Positions 8,323 through 18,700 of a stretch of DNA of 64,000 nt are shown in pieces. This DNA comes from Actinomycetaceae bacterium (GTDB lineage Bacteria > Actinomycetota > Actinomycetes > Actinomycetales > Actinomycetaceae), in assembly GCA_030527545.1 (NCBI GenBank), contig JAUNAP010000001.1:248001-312000 (forward strand), written 5' to 3'. The translations under genes and the position numbers were made by a program. Within the stretch, counting starts at the first letter, position 1, and every line of letters starts with the position of its first letter. The notes beneath the pieces are model-generated. The model saw nothing but the letters and a program-made list of their open reading frames with translations, was not told the DNA's origin and did not search any database.

Positions 8323-9888
8323 ATGACCGTTACCCTCCATGACATGCGTCCGAGAAGTATCCAGCCCGTAGCGCTCGCGGCGATCGCCGAGCGATTGGGA
8401 GCGAGCGCAAGCGGGGACGCCGAGGTGAGCGGCGTCAGCGTCGATTCGACGGACATCGCACCCGGGGACCTCTTCATCGCGGTGCCGGGCCTGTCCACCC
8501 ATGGTGCGGCGTTCGCAGCCGATGCCGTGGCGGCGGGAGCGGTCGCGGTCCTCACCGATGAGGCGGGCGCTGCGAAGGTCGCCGCTGATCTCGGTGAGAT
8601 CCCGGTCGTGACGGTCCCCGACCCGCGCAGCGTCGAAGGCGAGGTCGCCGCTATGGTCTACGCCGACCCGTCGGCACGCCTGTGCACGGTGGGGGTGACG
8701 GGAACGAACGGAAAGACGACCACCGCCTACCTGCTCCATGAGGCCCTCCAGGGGGTCGGCGTGCCCGCACTCTTGCAGGGAACGGGGGTCCAGCAGGTCG
8801 GCGAGGACAGGGTGTATACGTCGCGCACGACCGCGGAGGCCCCGGTCATCCAGCGGCTCATGGCGCTCGCTCTCGAACGAGAGATGTCTGGCGCGGTCCT
8901 CGAGGTGTCGGCTCACGCGGTGAGCCTGTCGCGGGTGCGCGGTGTCCATTTCGACGCCGTGGGATTCACGAACCTTCAACACGACCACCTCGACTACTAC
9001 GGCGACATGGAACACTATTTCGCCGCGAAGGCAGGGCTGTTCGATCCCGCCCTGGCCGAGCGCGGGGTCGTGTGTGTCGACGACGAGTGGGGCAAGCGGC
9101 TCGCACGTGAGAGCCGTATTCCTGTCATCACCGTATCGACGACGGGTGCCGACGCCGACGTTCGGGCAGTGGACATTAAGGCGGACCCACTTAGCGGCGG
9201 CACCCATTTTCGTCTGGTCGGTGAGGGAATCTCGCAGGAGATGTTTTGCCCCCTGCCCGGGCTCGTCAACGTGCAAAACCTCTCGGTTGCCGCCCTCGTC
9301 GCGACCCAGGCCGGGCTCGACCTCGTCGAGGTCGCACAGGCCCTCGCGCACGCCAGCCAGGTGCCCGGTCGGATGGAGACGATCCCCAGTGACACCCCAC
9401 AGGAGGATCCGCTCATCATCGTCGACTATGCCCACACCCCGGAGGCGCTCGACGCCATCCTTCACACAGCCCGCGAACTGACGCGGGGCCAGTTGCACAT
9501 CGTGTTCGGCACCGACGGCGACCGTGACGCTTCGAAGCGGCCCGGCGTGGGCCGCGCGGCCGCCAGGGGAGCAGACCTACTGTGGGTCACCGACGAGAAC
9601 CCGCGGACCGAGCCTCCCCACGTTATGCGTGAGCAGCTCCTGGAAGGGATCGACACGGTGCGTCCGAACCGGGAAGGAGTCACGGTGATCGAGACGAGCC
9701 GACGCGACGCCATCCGTCAGGCAATCATGTCGGCCGCCCCCGACGACACCGTCATCATCACGGGAAAGGGCGCCGAAGAGATCCAGGAGATCGACTACTG
9801 CACGCACCCCTTCAGGGACCAAGACGTCGCCCGCGAGTGCCTCGAGGGACGGGCGCGTCGCCGGGCCCTCCACCAAAAGATCGACTGA
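8323..9888 (+). CDS. murE: UDP-MurNAc-tripeptide synthetase
   Basis: Cytoplasmic peptidoglycan ligase adding the third stem residue to UDP-MurNAc-L-Ala-D-Glu. 521 residues from the ATG at 8323. Domain 1 holds SVDSTDIAPGDLFIAVPG near residue 43; the ATP site is GVTGTNGKTTT near 125; DYAHTPEALDAIL is near 367; the C-terminal substrate motif is TDENPRTEPP near 425. DNPR is the signature of meso-DAP enzymes, while Actinomyces-type cells use Lys or Orn, so the DENPR form does not by itself name the amino acid. The gene stands apart from the main dcw cluster. Confidence 0.95.
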   Translation: MTVTLHDMRPRSIQPVALAAIAERLGASASGDAEVSGVSVDSTDIAPGDLFIAVPGLSTHGAAFAADAVAAGAVAVLTDEAGAAKVAADLGEIPVVTVPDPRSVEGEVAAMVYADPSARLCTVGVTGTNGKTTTAYLLHEALQGVGVPALLQGTGVQQVGEDRVYTSRTTAEAPVIQRLMALALEREMSGAVLEVSAHAVSLSRVRGVHFDAVGFTNLQHDHLDYYGDMEHYFAAKAGLFDPALAERGVVCVDDEWGKRLARESRIPVITVSTTGADADVRAVDIKADPLSGGTHFRLVGEGISQEMFCPLPGLVNVQNLSVAALVATQAGLDLVEVAQALAHASQVPGRMETIPSDTPQEDPLIIVDYAHTPEALDAILHTARELTRGQLHIVFGTDGDRDASKRPGVGRAAARGADLLWVTDENPRTEPPHVMREQLLEGIDTVRPNREGVTVIETSRRDAIRQAIMSAAPDDTVIITGKGAEEIQEIDYCTHPFRDQDVARECLEGRARRRALHQKID

Positions 9889-9972
9889 TCGATCGATGGG
9901 CGCCGCCGGCGTCGGCCGTGGACTTTCGAGACGCCCCCGGCAACGTCCGCTCGGGTGGAGGTCCGCCCGACG

Positions 9973-11514
9973 CTATCCCTCGCCTTGGGAACGGGAGCGC
10001 CTGCGGCGGCGACGCTGGCGAGGCTGGCGGCGCGTGCCGCCCTCTGCCTCGTTTGTGCCGGCGCGAGCGCCGCGTCGGCGCTGCCGGGGTTGGCGGCGCT
10101 TGCGAGAGCGCGCCTGACCCGTCTCGCCGAGGTCCTCGAGCTTTTCCGAGCTCAGTCCCGAGCGGGCGCGTTGTGAACGCGGCAGCCTCGGACCCGCATC
10201 GCGAGGAATGTCGAGATCACTGTAGAGATGGTCCGAGGTGTGGTAGGTCTCGACGGGTTCGGGCTGATCGAGCCCGATCTCCTTGTTGATGATGCGCCAA
10301 CGCGGCACGTCGTCCCAGTCGACGAAGGTGACGGCAGTGCCCGTGTGACCTGCCCGTCCCGTCCGTCCGACACGGTGAACATAGGTGCGGGCATCCTCGG
10401 GGCACTGGTAGTTGATGACGTGTGTGACATCGTCAACGTCGATACCGCGCGCGGCCACGTCCGTGGCGACGAGCACGTCGACCTTTCCCTTGCGGAAAGC
10501 CCGCAGCGCCTGCTCCCGCGCCCCCTGCCCGAGGTCGCCGTGCAGGGCGGCCGTGGCGAAACCTCGCTCGGCAAGGTCGGAGGCCAACCGCGCGGCCGTG
10601 CGCTTCGTGCGCGTGAAGATCATCGTCAACCCGCGGCCCTGTGCCTGAAGAATCCTCGAGACGACTTCGATCTTGTTGAGCGCGTGGCATCGATAAATGA
10701 CCTGCCGAGTCGTTTGGACCGTCGCTCCCTCATCGTGAGGATCCTGGGCGCGGATGTGTGTCGGATGCGACATGTAGCGCCGCGCCAGCGCGACGACCTG
10801 TCCGGGCATAGTTGCCGAGAAAAGCATCGTGTGCCTGTTGGCCGGGGCCCGCGAGAGGAGGGTTTCGACGTCGGGCAGGAAGCCGAGGTCGAGCATCTCG
10901 TCGGCCTCATCGAGAACCACGGTACGCACCGCCGACAGGGCGAGAATTCCGCGCTTGAGGAGGTCGATGAGTCGGCCCGGCGTGCCCACGACCACCTCGA
11001 CGCCCTCGGTGAGGGCCTGAATTTGAGGCTCGAAAGCGACACCGCCGTAAATTTCGGCCACGCGCACGCGACGATGCGTGGCGGCCTGGCGGAGATCGTC
11101 GGCCACCTGCTTGGCGAGTTCGCGCGTGGGCAAAATGACAAGGGCCTGCGGCTTGCCGATGTCGAAACGAGAGTCGGCACCGTCTTCACCGGGAGCGAGG
11201 ACGTCTTCGAGGATGGGAAGTGCGAACCCCAGGGTCTTGCCCGTGCCCGTCTTCGCCTGCCCGATGATGTCTTGGCGTTTGAGAGCCACGGGCAGAGTGA
11301 GAGCCTGAATGGGGAACGGATGGGTGATCCCGTGGTCGGCAAGTGCCCTCACGTGCAGCTCACTGACCCCAAAGTCGGCGAAGCTCTTGCGGTCGAGATC
11401 GGTTGTGTCACCCTCGTTCGTGATGTCGGGGGTCGCCTCATCGATGTGGGGGGTGTGTGCCCCGGAGGTGTCGGCGACGCCGGAGACCTGGGTGTCGTGA
11501 CGTGTATTCAACAT
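9973..11514 (-). CDS. DEAD-box ATP-dependent RNA helicase
   Basis: 513 residues from the ATG at 11514, preceded by AAGAAAGG; the upstream extension of the frame looks non-coding. All SF2 DEAD motifs are seen in order: Q motif (FADFGVSELHVRAL...HPFPIQ), AKTGTGKT, PTRELAKQ, TPGRLI, VLDEADEMLDLGF, SAT, TRTKRTAARLASDL, DVAARGIDV and HRVGRTGRAG. The C-terminal 45 residues are Arg-rich with a repeated RRQPRQRRR unit, a likely RNA-binding tail. It resembles the RhlE/CshA-type helicases that Actinobacteria encode next to the ferritin-like and DUF3107 genes, as here. Confidence 0.94.
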   Translation of the reverse strand: MLNTRHDTQVSGVADTSGAHTPHIDEATPDITNEGDTTDLDRKSFADFGVSELHVRALADHGITHPFPIQALTLPVALKRQDIIGQAKTGTGKTLGFALPILEDVLAPGEDGADSRFDIGKPQALVILPTRELAKQVADDLRQAATHRRVRVAEIYGGVAFEPQIQALTEGVEVVVGTPGRLIDLLKRGILALSAVRTVVLDEADEMLDLGFLPDVETLLSRAPANRHTMLFSATMPGQVVALARRYMSHPTHIRAQDPHDEGATVQTTRQVIYRCHALNKIEVVSRILQAQGRGLTMIFTRTKRTAARLASDLAERGFATAALHGDLGQGAREQALRAFRKGKVDVLVATDVAARGIDVDDVTHVINYQCPEDARTYVHRVGRTGRAGHTGTAVTFVDWDDVPRWRIINKEIGLDQPEPVETYHTSDHLYSDLDIPRDAGPRLPRSQRARSGLSSEKLEDLGETGQARSRKRRQPRQRRRGARAGTNEAEGGTRRQPRQRRRRRRSRSQGEG

Positions 11515-11704
11515 GTGCCTTTCTTGGCGCGGAGCGCAGCTCGACGCGCAGCGCGGTCGGGGAAGCCGATCGTTGACATTGACGCGTGGCGAAGCCACCA
11601 GGCAGTGAGTTCTCTTTCCGGCACGACCGGGCATCCATGGACTCTCCCAGTGTAGACCCGACATCCTCCCCGAAGAAACGGGTCCATTGGGCTAGCCTGG
11701 TGGT

Positions 11705-12310
11705 ATGGAGAAAGAACTCATCGGGCTCGGTGCCTACTTTTGTTTGAGCGCGTATGGGCGCATTGTTAAGGATTCCCAACTCGCCCCCAGCCTCAGTGAC
11801 GAGGTCACGCTCGCGCGCATCGCGGCGCAGGCGTGGCAGGGGTTCACCTATCTTGAGGCGCAGGCACATAAGCGAGGCGAGGACATCGTCGAGCTCATGG
11901 AGCCCGCGAACGGTCTCGTTGATGCGCTCGAGGAGCGGCTACGGCCCTCCGACTGGTGGGATCGCGTGGCGAAGTCCTACGTCTCGATTGGCACGCTCGC
12001 CCACACGTGGTGCTATCTCGCTCAGCGCGCCGGCGCCGTCAACCTCGACACGGGCGAGGTGCGCGGCGGCTGGGGGCACGGCGAGTGGGCGCAGCAGCTG
12101 ATTTCGGCGGGGGATGAGTCCGATCCGACGCTGTCTGCTCGCCTTTCCCTGTGGGGTAGGCGTGTGCTCGGCGACGTCGTGTCGACGTCACTGGCGGCCC
12201 TCGACGCCTACCCCGAGCTCGCAGCGTGTGTGGAGGACCGGCACGCCTTCGTTGACGACCTCACGCGCGACCACGCGGCCCGCATGGAGGCAGCTGGCCT
12301 GGCGGGATGA
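11705..12310 (+). CDS. Ferritin-like-fold protein (MiaE_2-like)
   Basis: 201 residues, all helical, matching the actinobacterial ferritin-like family placed between a DEAD-box helicase and a DUF3107 gene. The start MEKELIGLGAYFCLSAYGRI and the helix with LARIAAQAWQGFTYLEAQ fit the MiaE_2-type domain. Diiron ligands would be Glu/His pairs such as E53 and nearby residues, but the full EExH set is not obvious, so catalytic hydroxylase activity is not claimed. It is divergent from the helicase, with a 190-bp shared promoter region, and its stop lies 2 bp from the convergent DUF3107 gene. Confidence 0.78.
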   Translation: MEKELIGLGAYFCLSAYGRIVKDSQLAPSLSDEVTLARIAAQAWQGFTYLEAQAHKRGEDIVELMEPANGLVDALEERLRPSDWWDRVAKSYVSIGTLAHTWCYLAQRAGAVNLDTGEVRGGWGHGEWAQQLISAGDESDPTLSARLSLWGRRVLGDVVSTSLAALDAYPELAACVEDRHAFVDDLTRDHAARMEAAGLAG

Positions 12311-12312
12311 GG

Positions 12313-12531
12313 CTATCCGACGCCGAAACCGACCTTCTGGGTGCGCTCGGGCATGACTTCGACGTAGGCGAGTTGCCCGGGAGCCACGATGAGCGTACGG
12401 CCCGAGGTGTCGACGAGCGTCGTCGTTTCACTGGCTGAGCGCTCGAGAATATCGGCGAGGGCGTCGGCATTAGCGTCGATCGTGAGGTTCACCTGACGCT
12501 GGTTGTGGGTGAATCCGACCTGTATCTGCAT
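12313..12531 (-). CDS. DUF3107 small protein
   Basis: 72 residues, beginning MQIQVGFTHNQRQVNLTID and including TLVDTSGRTLIVAPGQLAYVEV, the recognisable DUF3107 pattern of Actinobacteria. Function is unknown. It is always small, predicted cytoplasmic, and often sits beside the ferritin-like and DEAD-box genes, which is the arrangement here. It is divergent from adnA and convergent with the ferritin-like gene. The ATG at 12531 is supported by family length. Confidence 0.88.
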   Translation of the reverse strand: MQIQVGFTHNQRQVNLTIDANADALADILERSASETTTLVDTSGRTLIVAPGQLAYVEVMPERTQKVGFGVG

Positions 12532-12630
12532 GATTGTCCTCTCGTATGTGATGCGTGCCTACTCATGGTAGTCGGCGCGTCATCATGTGCGAGCGCAAAA
12601 AATGGTGGGGGTCCGTGGTCTCATGGAGAC

Positions 12631-15600
12631 ATGGAAGCTGTGCCCACGCTCTTGCCGGTCTTGTCCGATCTCGATGACACCCAGACGCAGGCCCTAGCCG
12701 CGCTCGACGCGGGTCGCCACGTCATCGTCACCGGCGCTCCTCGCACGGGTAGGACGAGCCTGGCTTTGGAGGCCGCGCGCTACGTCGGGCGTGTGCCTGG
12801 TCGCCGCATCGTCGTGGTGACGCCGACGCGTGCGCGGCGTGACCTCCTCGAGGCCTCTCCCTACCGGGCCGATCTTCCCGGCGCCTATCCGATCCTCACC
12901 CCTGCCGCACTCGCCTTTCGGATCCTGTCAAGCTTCCACACCGACCGTGCGCGCCCGCTCATGCCGCCCACTTTGATGACGGGGGCGGACGAGGACGCGC
13001 TTGTTGCCCACTTCATCGAGCAGCTGCCTCCGCCGGTCGAACCCGAGACGGCCGAAACCTCTTATTTTCGCGTCGAGATCCGCAATCTCATCGCGAGGTG
13101 TGGAGACTTCCATATCGACGGGCCTCAACTCGAAGCACTCGGTCGTGAGTGGGATATTCCCCTGTGGCAGTGGGTGAGTCGTTTCCTCGATGAATGGGGC
13201 GTAGGCGACCGGCTCGATTCCGCGCGCAGCCAGGATGCCGCGTGTGCGCTCTTGCGCGAGTGGGAGACGCGGGCGGACGAAGAGCGGGTAGGCGCACAGA
13301 AGCCTCGTTACGACCTCGTGGTCGTTGACGACATCCACGACATGACCCCGGCCAGTCGCAGACTCGTCGCTCAACTGGCGGCCGACGGCTCGCAGGTCCT
13401 CGCGACCACGTGTCCTGAGCAGGCCGTCGACATTCACCGCGGGGCATGGCCGGCGAATGCGGAGGAACTGGCTGCAGACCTAAAGGATCGCCCGCTCACG
13501 CGCCTTGTGGCCCGCACACGTCACGGCGAGGCCGCTAACGTGGACGTTCGCGTCTTCGGTTCGGAGTTTGACGAGGCCGATGACGTGGCGGTGACACTCG
13601 CGCGCACGCACCTCTACGAGGGTGTCGACTACGCCGATATGGCCGTCATCGTGCGCACGAACGCACTCATGGGGCCTTTGGAACGGCGCTTGAGTGCGGC
13701 CGGGATTCCGCTGGCCAATCCGACGGCGCGGCTGTCGTGGCTTGCCGAGCCCGTATCCGAATCTGTCCTCGCACTCATCACCGTGGCGGGCCTTGAACCG
13801 GATGATGACGCCGCGACCGAGCCAGCCTGTGCGCTGCTTCGCGGCCCACTCGTTGGTCTAGCCGACTACGATGCCGCGCGCCTGGCACGCTACGTGCGCT
13901 CGGGCGATCCAGGCTTTGGACTGCCAGGGCTTGCCGACCTGGTCCCCGTTCTCACGCATCCCCAGGAGGCAGAGACGCTGGCTAAACGGGCGCCGGCCGA
14001 CGTCGCAGACGCCGCCCGGCTCCTGTGGGAGGCCAGCGAGCTGCTCGCCCACGCGCGTGAACTACGTGACAGGCCCGTGGGAGAGGGGCTAGCTTCGCTG
14101 TGGAGCGCGACGAAGCTAGAGCAAAGGTGGGTGCGCGAGAGCCGCGGGCCAGGCCGGGACGCGAGGGCGGCCAATGACGCACTCGACGTCGTCGTTGCGC
14201 TCTTTCGTGTCGCCGACTTCTTCGCCCAGTCCCACCCCGATGCGACGCTCGCGCAGTTCGCCGATGACCTCGCGCACGAGGAGGTCCCGCGCGATACGGT
14301 GTCCGCCCTCGCACAACGCGCACCGGGCGTGTATCTACTCACCCCGCAGACGGCTCCTGGAAGGTCTTTCGATACGGTCATCATCGCGGGGCTGCAAGAA
14401 GACACGTGGCCGCGTATACGTTTGCGCGACACACTCAGCCGCTCGGGGCTCCTCACAGACATCGCCACCGGTCGCCTCCTCGATTCCGGTTCCGTTCCCG
14501 ACATCCAAGCTGACTATGCTGCGGAGCGAAGGAACGAGCGTAGGGCTTTTCGGCTCGCCTGTGAAAGGGCACGACGTCGACTCGTCTTGACGGCGATCGA
14601 CGACCGTGACCATTCCCCGGGGATTTTCCTCATCGAGGCGTGGACGAGGCAGGCCGAAACGGCAACGGGCGGGGAGCAGCCTCTCACCCCGCCACACAGA
14701 CAAGCCTCCGCACCTTTAGGGCCTCGCGCGCTTGTCGCTCGGGCACGCCGTGCTCTCGCTGAAGCTTCGTTGGAGGGCCATCCCCTGCCCGATACCCCCG
14801 TGCGCCTCCTTGCGCTTATGGCACTGGCCGGGCACGAACCCGCTCATCCGCGCTCGTGGACGGGCCTGGCGGGTGCCCCGCGCGCGGACGCAGCCTGGTG
14901 GACGACGACGCGCCCGCTCGTTGCGAATGACCATCCGGTGTCGATCTCGCCCTCGGTCATCGACACCGCTTTGAGGTGCCCGCTCAAGTGGCTGTTGACG
15001 CGCCACGGCGGAGACCGGCCCTCCGGCGAGGCAAACGCGGTCGGACTCATCCTTCACACCCTGGCGGAGGAGTGGGCGACATTTGCTGACCGTGAGGAAT
15101 TCGAGGCGCGCCTCGCGGCTTTGTGGGAATCCACGGTGCCCGGGCGCACGTGGATCGACGAGCGCAATCGCCTCAGCGTGGAACAGCGTGCCGGACATCT
15201 GTACGACTTCCTCGCGGGTCGACACGCGAGCGCGCGAGTAGAAGTACCCGTGAGTGCTCAACTCGGCAAGGTCCGCATTTCAGCTCGCCTCGACCGTGTC
15301 GAACACGGTGACGACGGGCCCGCCATCATCGATTTCAAAACGGGAAATACGGCGTCGTTGCGGGAAGCGGCATACTCGCCGCAGCTAGCCGCCTATCAGC
15401 TGGCCTACGAGGCAGCCTGTGGCGATATCGCTTCGGGCGCTAGCCTGGTCTACGTTCACGAAGACAAGATCGAGCACCGCCGACAGTGGCCGCTGTCGGC
15501 TTCGCTCGACGCTACCGCTAGTAACAGAGACAAACGCACCGTGGCCGAAGCGGTGGCCGACACCTACCGGCAGATTGGTGCTAAGGAGACACAAGCCCTC

Positions 15601-15765
15601 ACGCAACCGGGTGGGCTGAGGGCGCTGGCTCACTTCTACATCGAAGAAACAGGCAAGACGTGCGCGGGTTCGCGCTTCGTTGCCTACGCTACCGACGCGA
15701 GCTGCCGCAGCTGCCCCGTCAAGGCCTCGTGCCCTGCGACCGATGGAGAAAGGACACTGTCGTGA
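12631..15765 (+). CDS. adnA: AdnA-like helicase-nuclease subunit of the AdnAB resection complex
   Basis: 1044 residues, essentially the size of mycobacterial AdnA (about 1045). AdnAB resects DNA double-strand ends for homologous recombination. The N-terminal UvrD-like motor looks degenerate: motif I reads GAPRTGRTS, with Arg where the Walker A lysine should be, and the Walker B position reads VVDDIHD, not DEYQD. The C-terminal RecB-family nuclease is intact: PAIIDFKTGN holds the D-x-K pair near residue 910. Four cysteines (RCPLKW near 785 and CRSCPVKASC near 1025) suit a [4Fe-4S] nuclease cluster. The chosen ATG at 12631 gives the family start. GTGA overlap with adnB. Confidence 0.92.
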   Translation: MEAVPTLLPVLSDLDDTQTQALAALDAGRHVIVTGAPRTGRTSLALEAARYVGRVPGRRIVVVTPTRARRDLLEASPYRADLPGAYPILTPAALAFRILSSFHTDRARPLMPPTLMTGADEDALVAHFIEQLPPPVEPETAETSYFRVEIRNLIARCGDFHIDGPQLEALGREWDIPLWQWVSRFLDEWGVGDRLDSARSQDAACALLREWETRADEERVGAQKPRYDLVVVDDIHDMTPASRRLVAQLAADGSQVLATTCPEQAVDIHRGAWPANAEELAADLKDRPLTRLVARTRHGEAANVDVRVFGSEFDEADDVAVTLARTHLYEGVDYADMAVIVRTNALMGPLERRLSAAGIPLANPTARLSWLAEPVSESVLALITVAGLEPDDDAATEPACALLRGPLVGLADYDAARLARYVRSGDPGFGLPGLADLVPVLTHPQEAETLAKRAPADVADAARLLWEASELLAHARELRDRPVGEGLASLWSATKLEQRWVRESRGPGRDARAANDALDVVVALFRVADFFAQSHPDATLAQFADDLAHEEVPRDTVSALAQRAPGVYLLTPQTAPGRSFDTVIIAGLQEDTWPRIRLRDTLSRSGLLTDIATGRLLDSGSVPDIQADYAAERRNERRAFRLACERARRRLVLTAIDDRDHSPGIFLIEAWTRQAETATGGEQPLTPPHRQASAPLGPRALVARARRALAEASLEGHPLPDTPVRLLALMALAGHEPAHPRSWTGLAGAPRADAAWWTTTRPLVANDHPVSISPSVIDTALRCPLKWLLTRHGGDRPSGEANAVGLILHTLAEEWATFADREEFEARLAALWESTVPGRTWIDERNRLSVEQRAGHLYDFLAGRHASARVEVPVSAQLGKVRISARLDRVEHGDDGPAIIDFKTGNTASLREAAYSPQLAAYQLAYEAACGDIASGASLVYVHEDKIEHRRQWPLSASLDATASNRDKRTVAEAVADTYRQIGAKETQALTQPGGLRALAHFYIEETGKTCAGSRFVAYATDASCRSCPVKASCPATDGERTLS

Positions 15766-18700
15766 CGTCACACTCTCTGTCCCCGGCAGATCTCGCCAAG
15801 ATGTTGGATAGGCCGGTTCCCACGCCCGAGCAGGCGAATGTCATCGCCCATGGACTCAACCCGCTGCTTGTCGTCGCCGGGGCAGGATCGGGGAAGACCG
15901 AGACCATGACGTCTCGTGCCGTCTATCTCATAGCGACGAGGCAGGTCGTTCCCGAACGGGTCCTCGGGCTGACATTTACCAGAAAAGCGGCGGCCGAGCT
16001 GCGCACGCGCGTGGCACAGCGAGTCAACGAGCTGGCGCGTATTATGCCGGACCTCGAGATTGCTCCCGACGCGGTGCCCGAGGTCGCCACCTATAACTCG
16101 TTCGCCTCCCGTATCGTCTCTGACTACGCCGCCTTCTTGGGGCACGATCCTGATGCGCGCCTCATTAGCGAGGCCGATCGCTTCCAGCTCATGTCAGACA
16201 TCGTCACGTCGTGGGATAGCGAAATGGAGATCGAGGCCAAGCCCGACGAGATCATTACGGCCGCGCTGTCGCTGTCTGATCACCTCTCAAGCCACGGCCT
16301 CGAGGTCGCTCGGGCCCACGCCCTGCTCGTCGAGGACATCGAGGCGCGCCTGGCGCACGCCGACGAATCTTTCGAGAAGAAAAAAGGAAAGCACACCTCT
16401 TTCATCCTCAACGGTCTCAGCCGTCTCGAGGACCGACACGTGCTGCTCGACATCGTCGAGCGTTTCAACGAGCGGAAGGCGGAGGAGGGCCTTGTCGACT
16501 TTGGTGACCACATGAGGCTCGCCACCCGCATCGTCACGCAGCCCGATTCGCCCGTGCGTGAAGATCTGCGCTCACGCTTCGACGCGATTTTTCTTGACGA
16601 ATACCAAGACACCTCCTACGGGCAGGCGAAGCTCTTGTCGAGCTTGTTCAGCGGCAGAGGGGTGACTGCGGTCGGTGACCCCAATCAGGCTATCTACTCC
16701 TGGCGCGGCGCGAGCCAGGCGGCCCTGCACGATTTCCATCGTGACTTCCAGGGCACGGCGACGCTGACCTTGTCGACAGCATGGAGAAACGACTCACGCA
16801 TCCTGAAGGCTGCTAATGCGCTCGCCGCGCCGCTGCGCGAACGACCCGAGTATTGGCAGCCCGAGGCCGGCGGACACGACATGCCCGGGCTCGTGCTCGA
16901 GCCACGCCCACAGGCGGGAGAGGGCACGGTCTACGCTGGTACGTTCGCGACCGATGAGGATGAGGCCAGGGGGATCGCCGAGTATCTCGTGCAGCACTGG
17001 GCACCGTGGCGGAGCCAGCGTTCTTGTGCCATCTTGTGCCGCAAGCGTGCCCAGATGCCACAGTTGGCCCAGGCGCTTCACGAACAGGGTCTTCCCGTCG
17101 TCATGGATCCGGGTGGACTCCTGTTTGAACCGGCGGTTCGCGACGTCCACGCGGCGCTTGCTGTGACGGCCGATGCCTCGCGCGGCGACCACCTCATACG
17201 GCTGGTCACCAACCTCGGAATCGGGCCAGCTGACATCGCGTGCCTGTGGGCGCACGCGCGCGCACTGGCCGGCGAAGCAGAGGAACAGGCGGGGGCCCCG
17301 CAACGGTCGTTTACGGCCTACCTGCTCGAGGCGATAGATAACCCGCCGCCGGTGGGGTATACGCCCCCGGGCGCCGCGGGCGGCTTCACCGAGGCCGCCC
17401 ACGCGCGCATCGATCGCCTCGGTGCCGCCCTGCGCGAGCTGCGCCGCCACGCTTCGGACCGGATCCCCGCCCTCGTACGCCGCGCTATAGAGGCACTCAA
17501 CGTCGACATCGACGCGCAATCCAACCCGTTGACCCCGGCCGCCGGGCGGGTACTCGCTGCCTTCGAGCACGTTGCCGCCTCCTACGACGCGCGTGGGGCA
17601 GGAGCGAGCCTGGCCGGTTTTGTCGCCTGGATTGAGGCGGCGTCGCGGCGCGAGCGGGGACTGGAGTCCGTTGCAGCCGAGACCGCCCCGGGCGCCATCC
17701 AACTCATCACGGTCCATGCCGCCAAGGGGTTGGAGTGGGACGTCGTCATCGTCCCCGGTATGGCGGACAAGGTATTTCCCACCGCACATCGTTCGTCCCG
17801 TCAAGGACTCGTCGGGGCTCGCGCCGAGCTTCCGCCTTCGCTGCGTGGCGACGCCGCCTATCTGCCCGATTGGGATTTTGATTCGAACACGTCGGCATCG
17901 GCGCTCGAGAAGGCCTATTCGCAGGCGGAGAAGGCCCGCCACCGCGACGAGGAACGCCGCCTCGCCTACGTCGCCATGACGAGGGCCCGCTCGAGTCTCG
18001 TCCTCACGCACGCGTGGTGTGCCCGCGGGCTTAAGCAGGTCCGCGATGCCTCGCCCTTCCTCGGCGATATTGCGGACACGCTCGCGCCCATGCCAGGGGT
18101 CAATCCTGTCGAGCGCCCCTCGAGTGCGCAGACGCAGGAGCCGCAAACGGGCGTCGCCTGGGAGGAACCGCGTCTTTTCGCGCCCTTGCGCGACGCCGGT
18201 GTCGCGGTCGCGGAGGCGATTGACTCCCTCGCGCGCGCTCACGGTGGTTTGGAGGCAGCCCGTGCCGAGCTTGCGGATCTGCTGCGCCCCGGCCGGCTTG
18301 CCACGGCAACGGGCGGGCTCGCCGAGGAGCTTAAGCGCTACTGGGGGCATCGCGCGGGGGAGCTGAGCGCAGACGTCGTGCGTACCCTCGCGGGAGCCGC
18401 GGAAGCGAGCACGGGTTCGCCGCTGGCCTTGCCGGGGCGCTTGCCCGCGACATCGGTAACGAAGCTGGCCGCAGATGAGACACTTGCGGCTTTCATCGAG
18501 CAGTTGAGGCGGCCGCTCCCCGCTGCATCGTCGAGGGCCGCCCAGCTGGGTACGCTCTTCCATACGTGGGTGGCGACGCTCTTGCGCTCTGTGCGTTTCA
18601 GGGGAGGACGTCGCGACGCCGACGAGGCCTTTGCGGATATGGTCGGTGACATTGACGCAGGCGTTAAGGCCCGACTCGACAGACTCATTGAGCATTTCGA

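Noticed and set aside
10228..11655. 475-codon plus-strand frame opposite the DEAD-box helicase
   Set aside because: Antisense shadow; the helicase strand has complete motifs.
16794..18695. 633-codon minus-strand frame opposite adnB
   Set aside because: Pure shadow of a GC-rich gene: Arg/Gly-rich, no ribosome site, while the plus strand has all helicase motifs.
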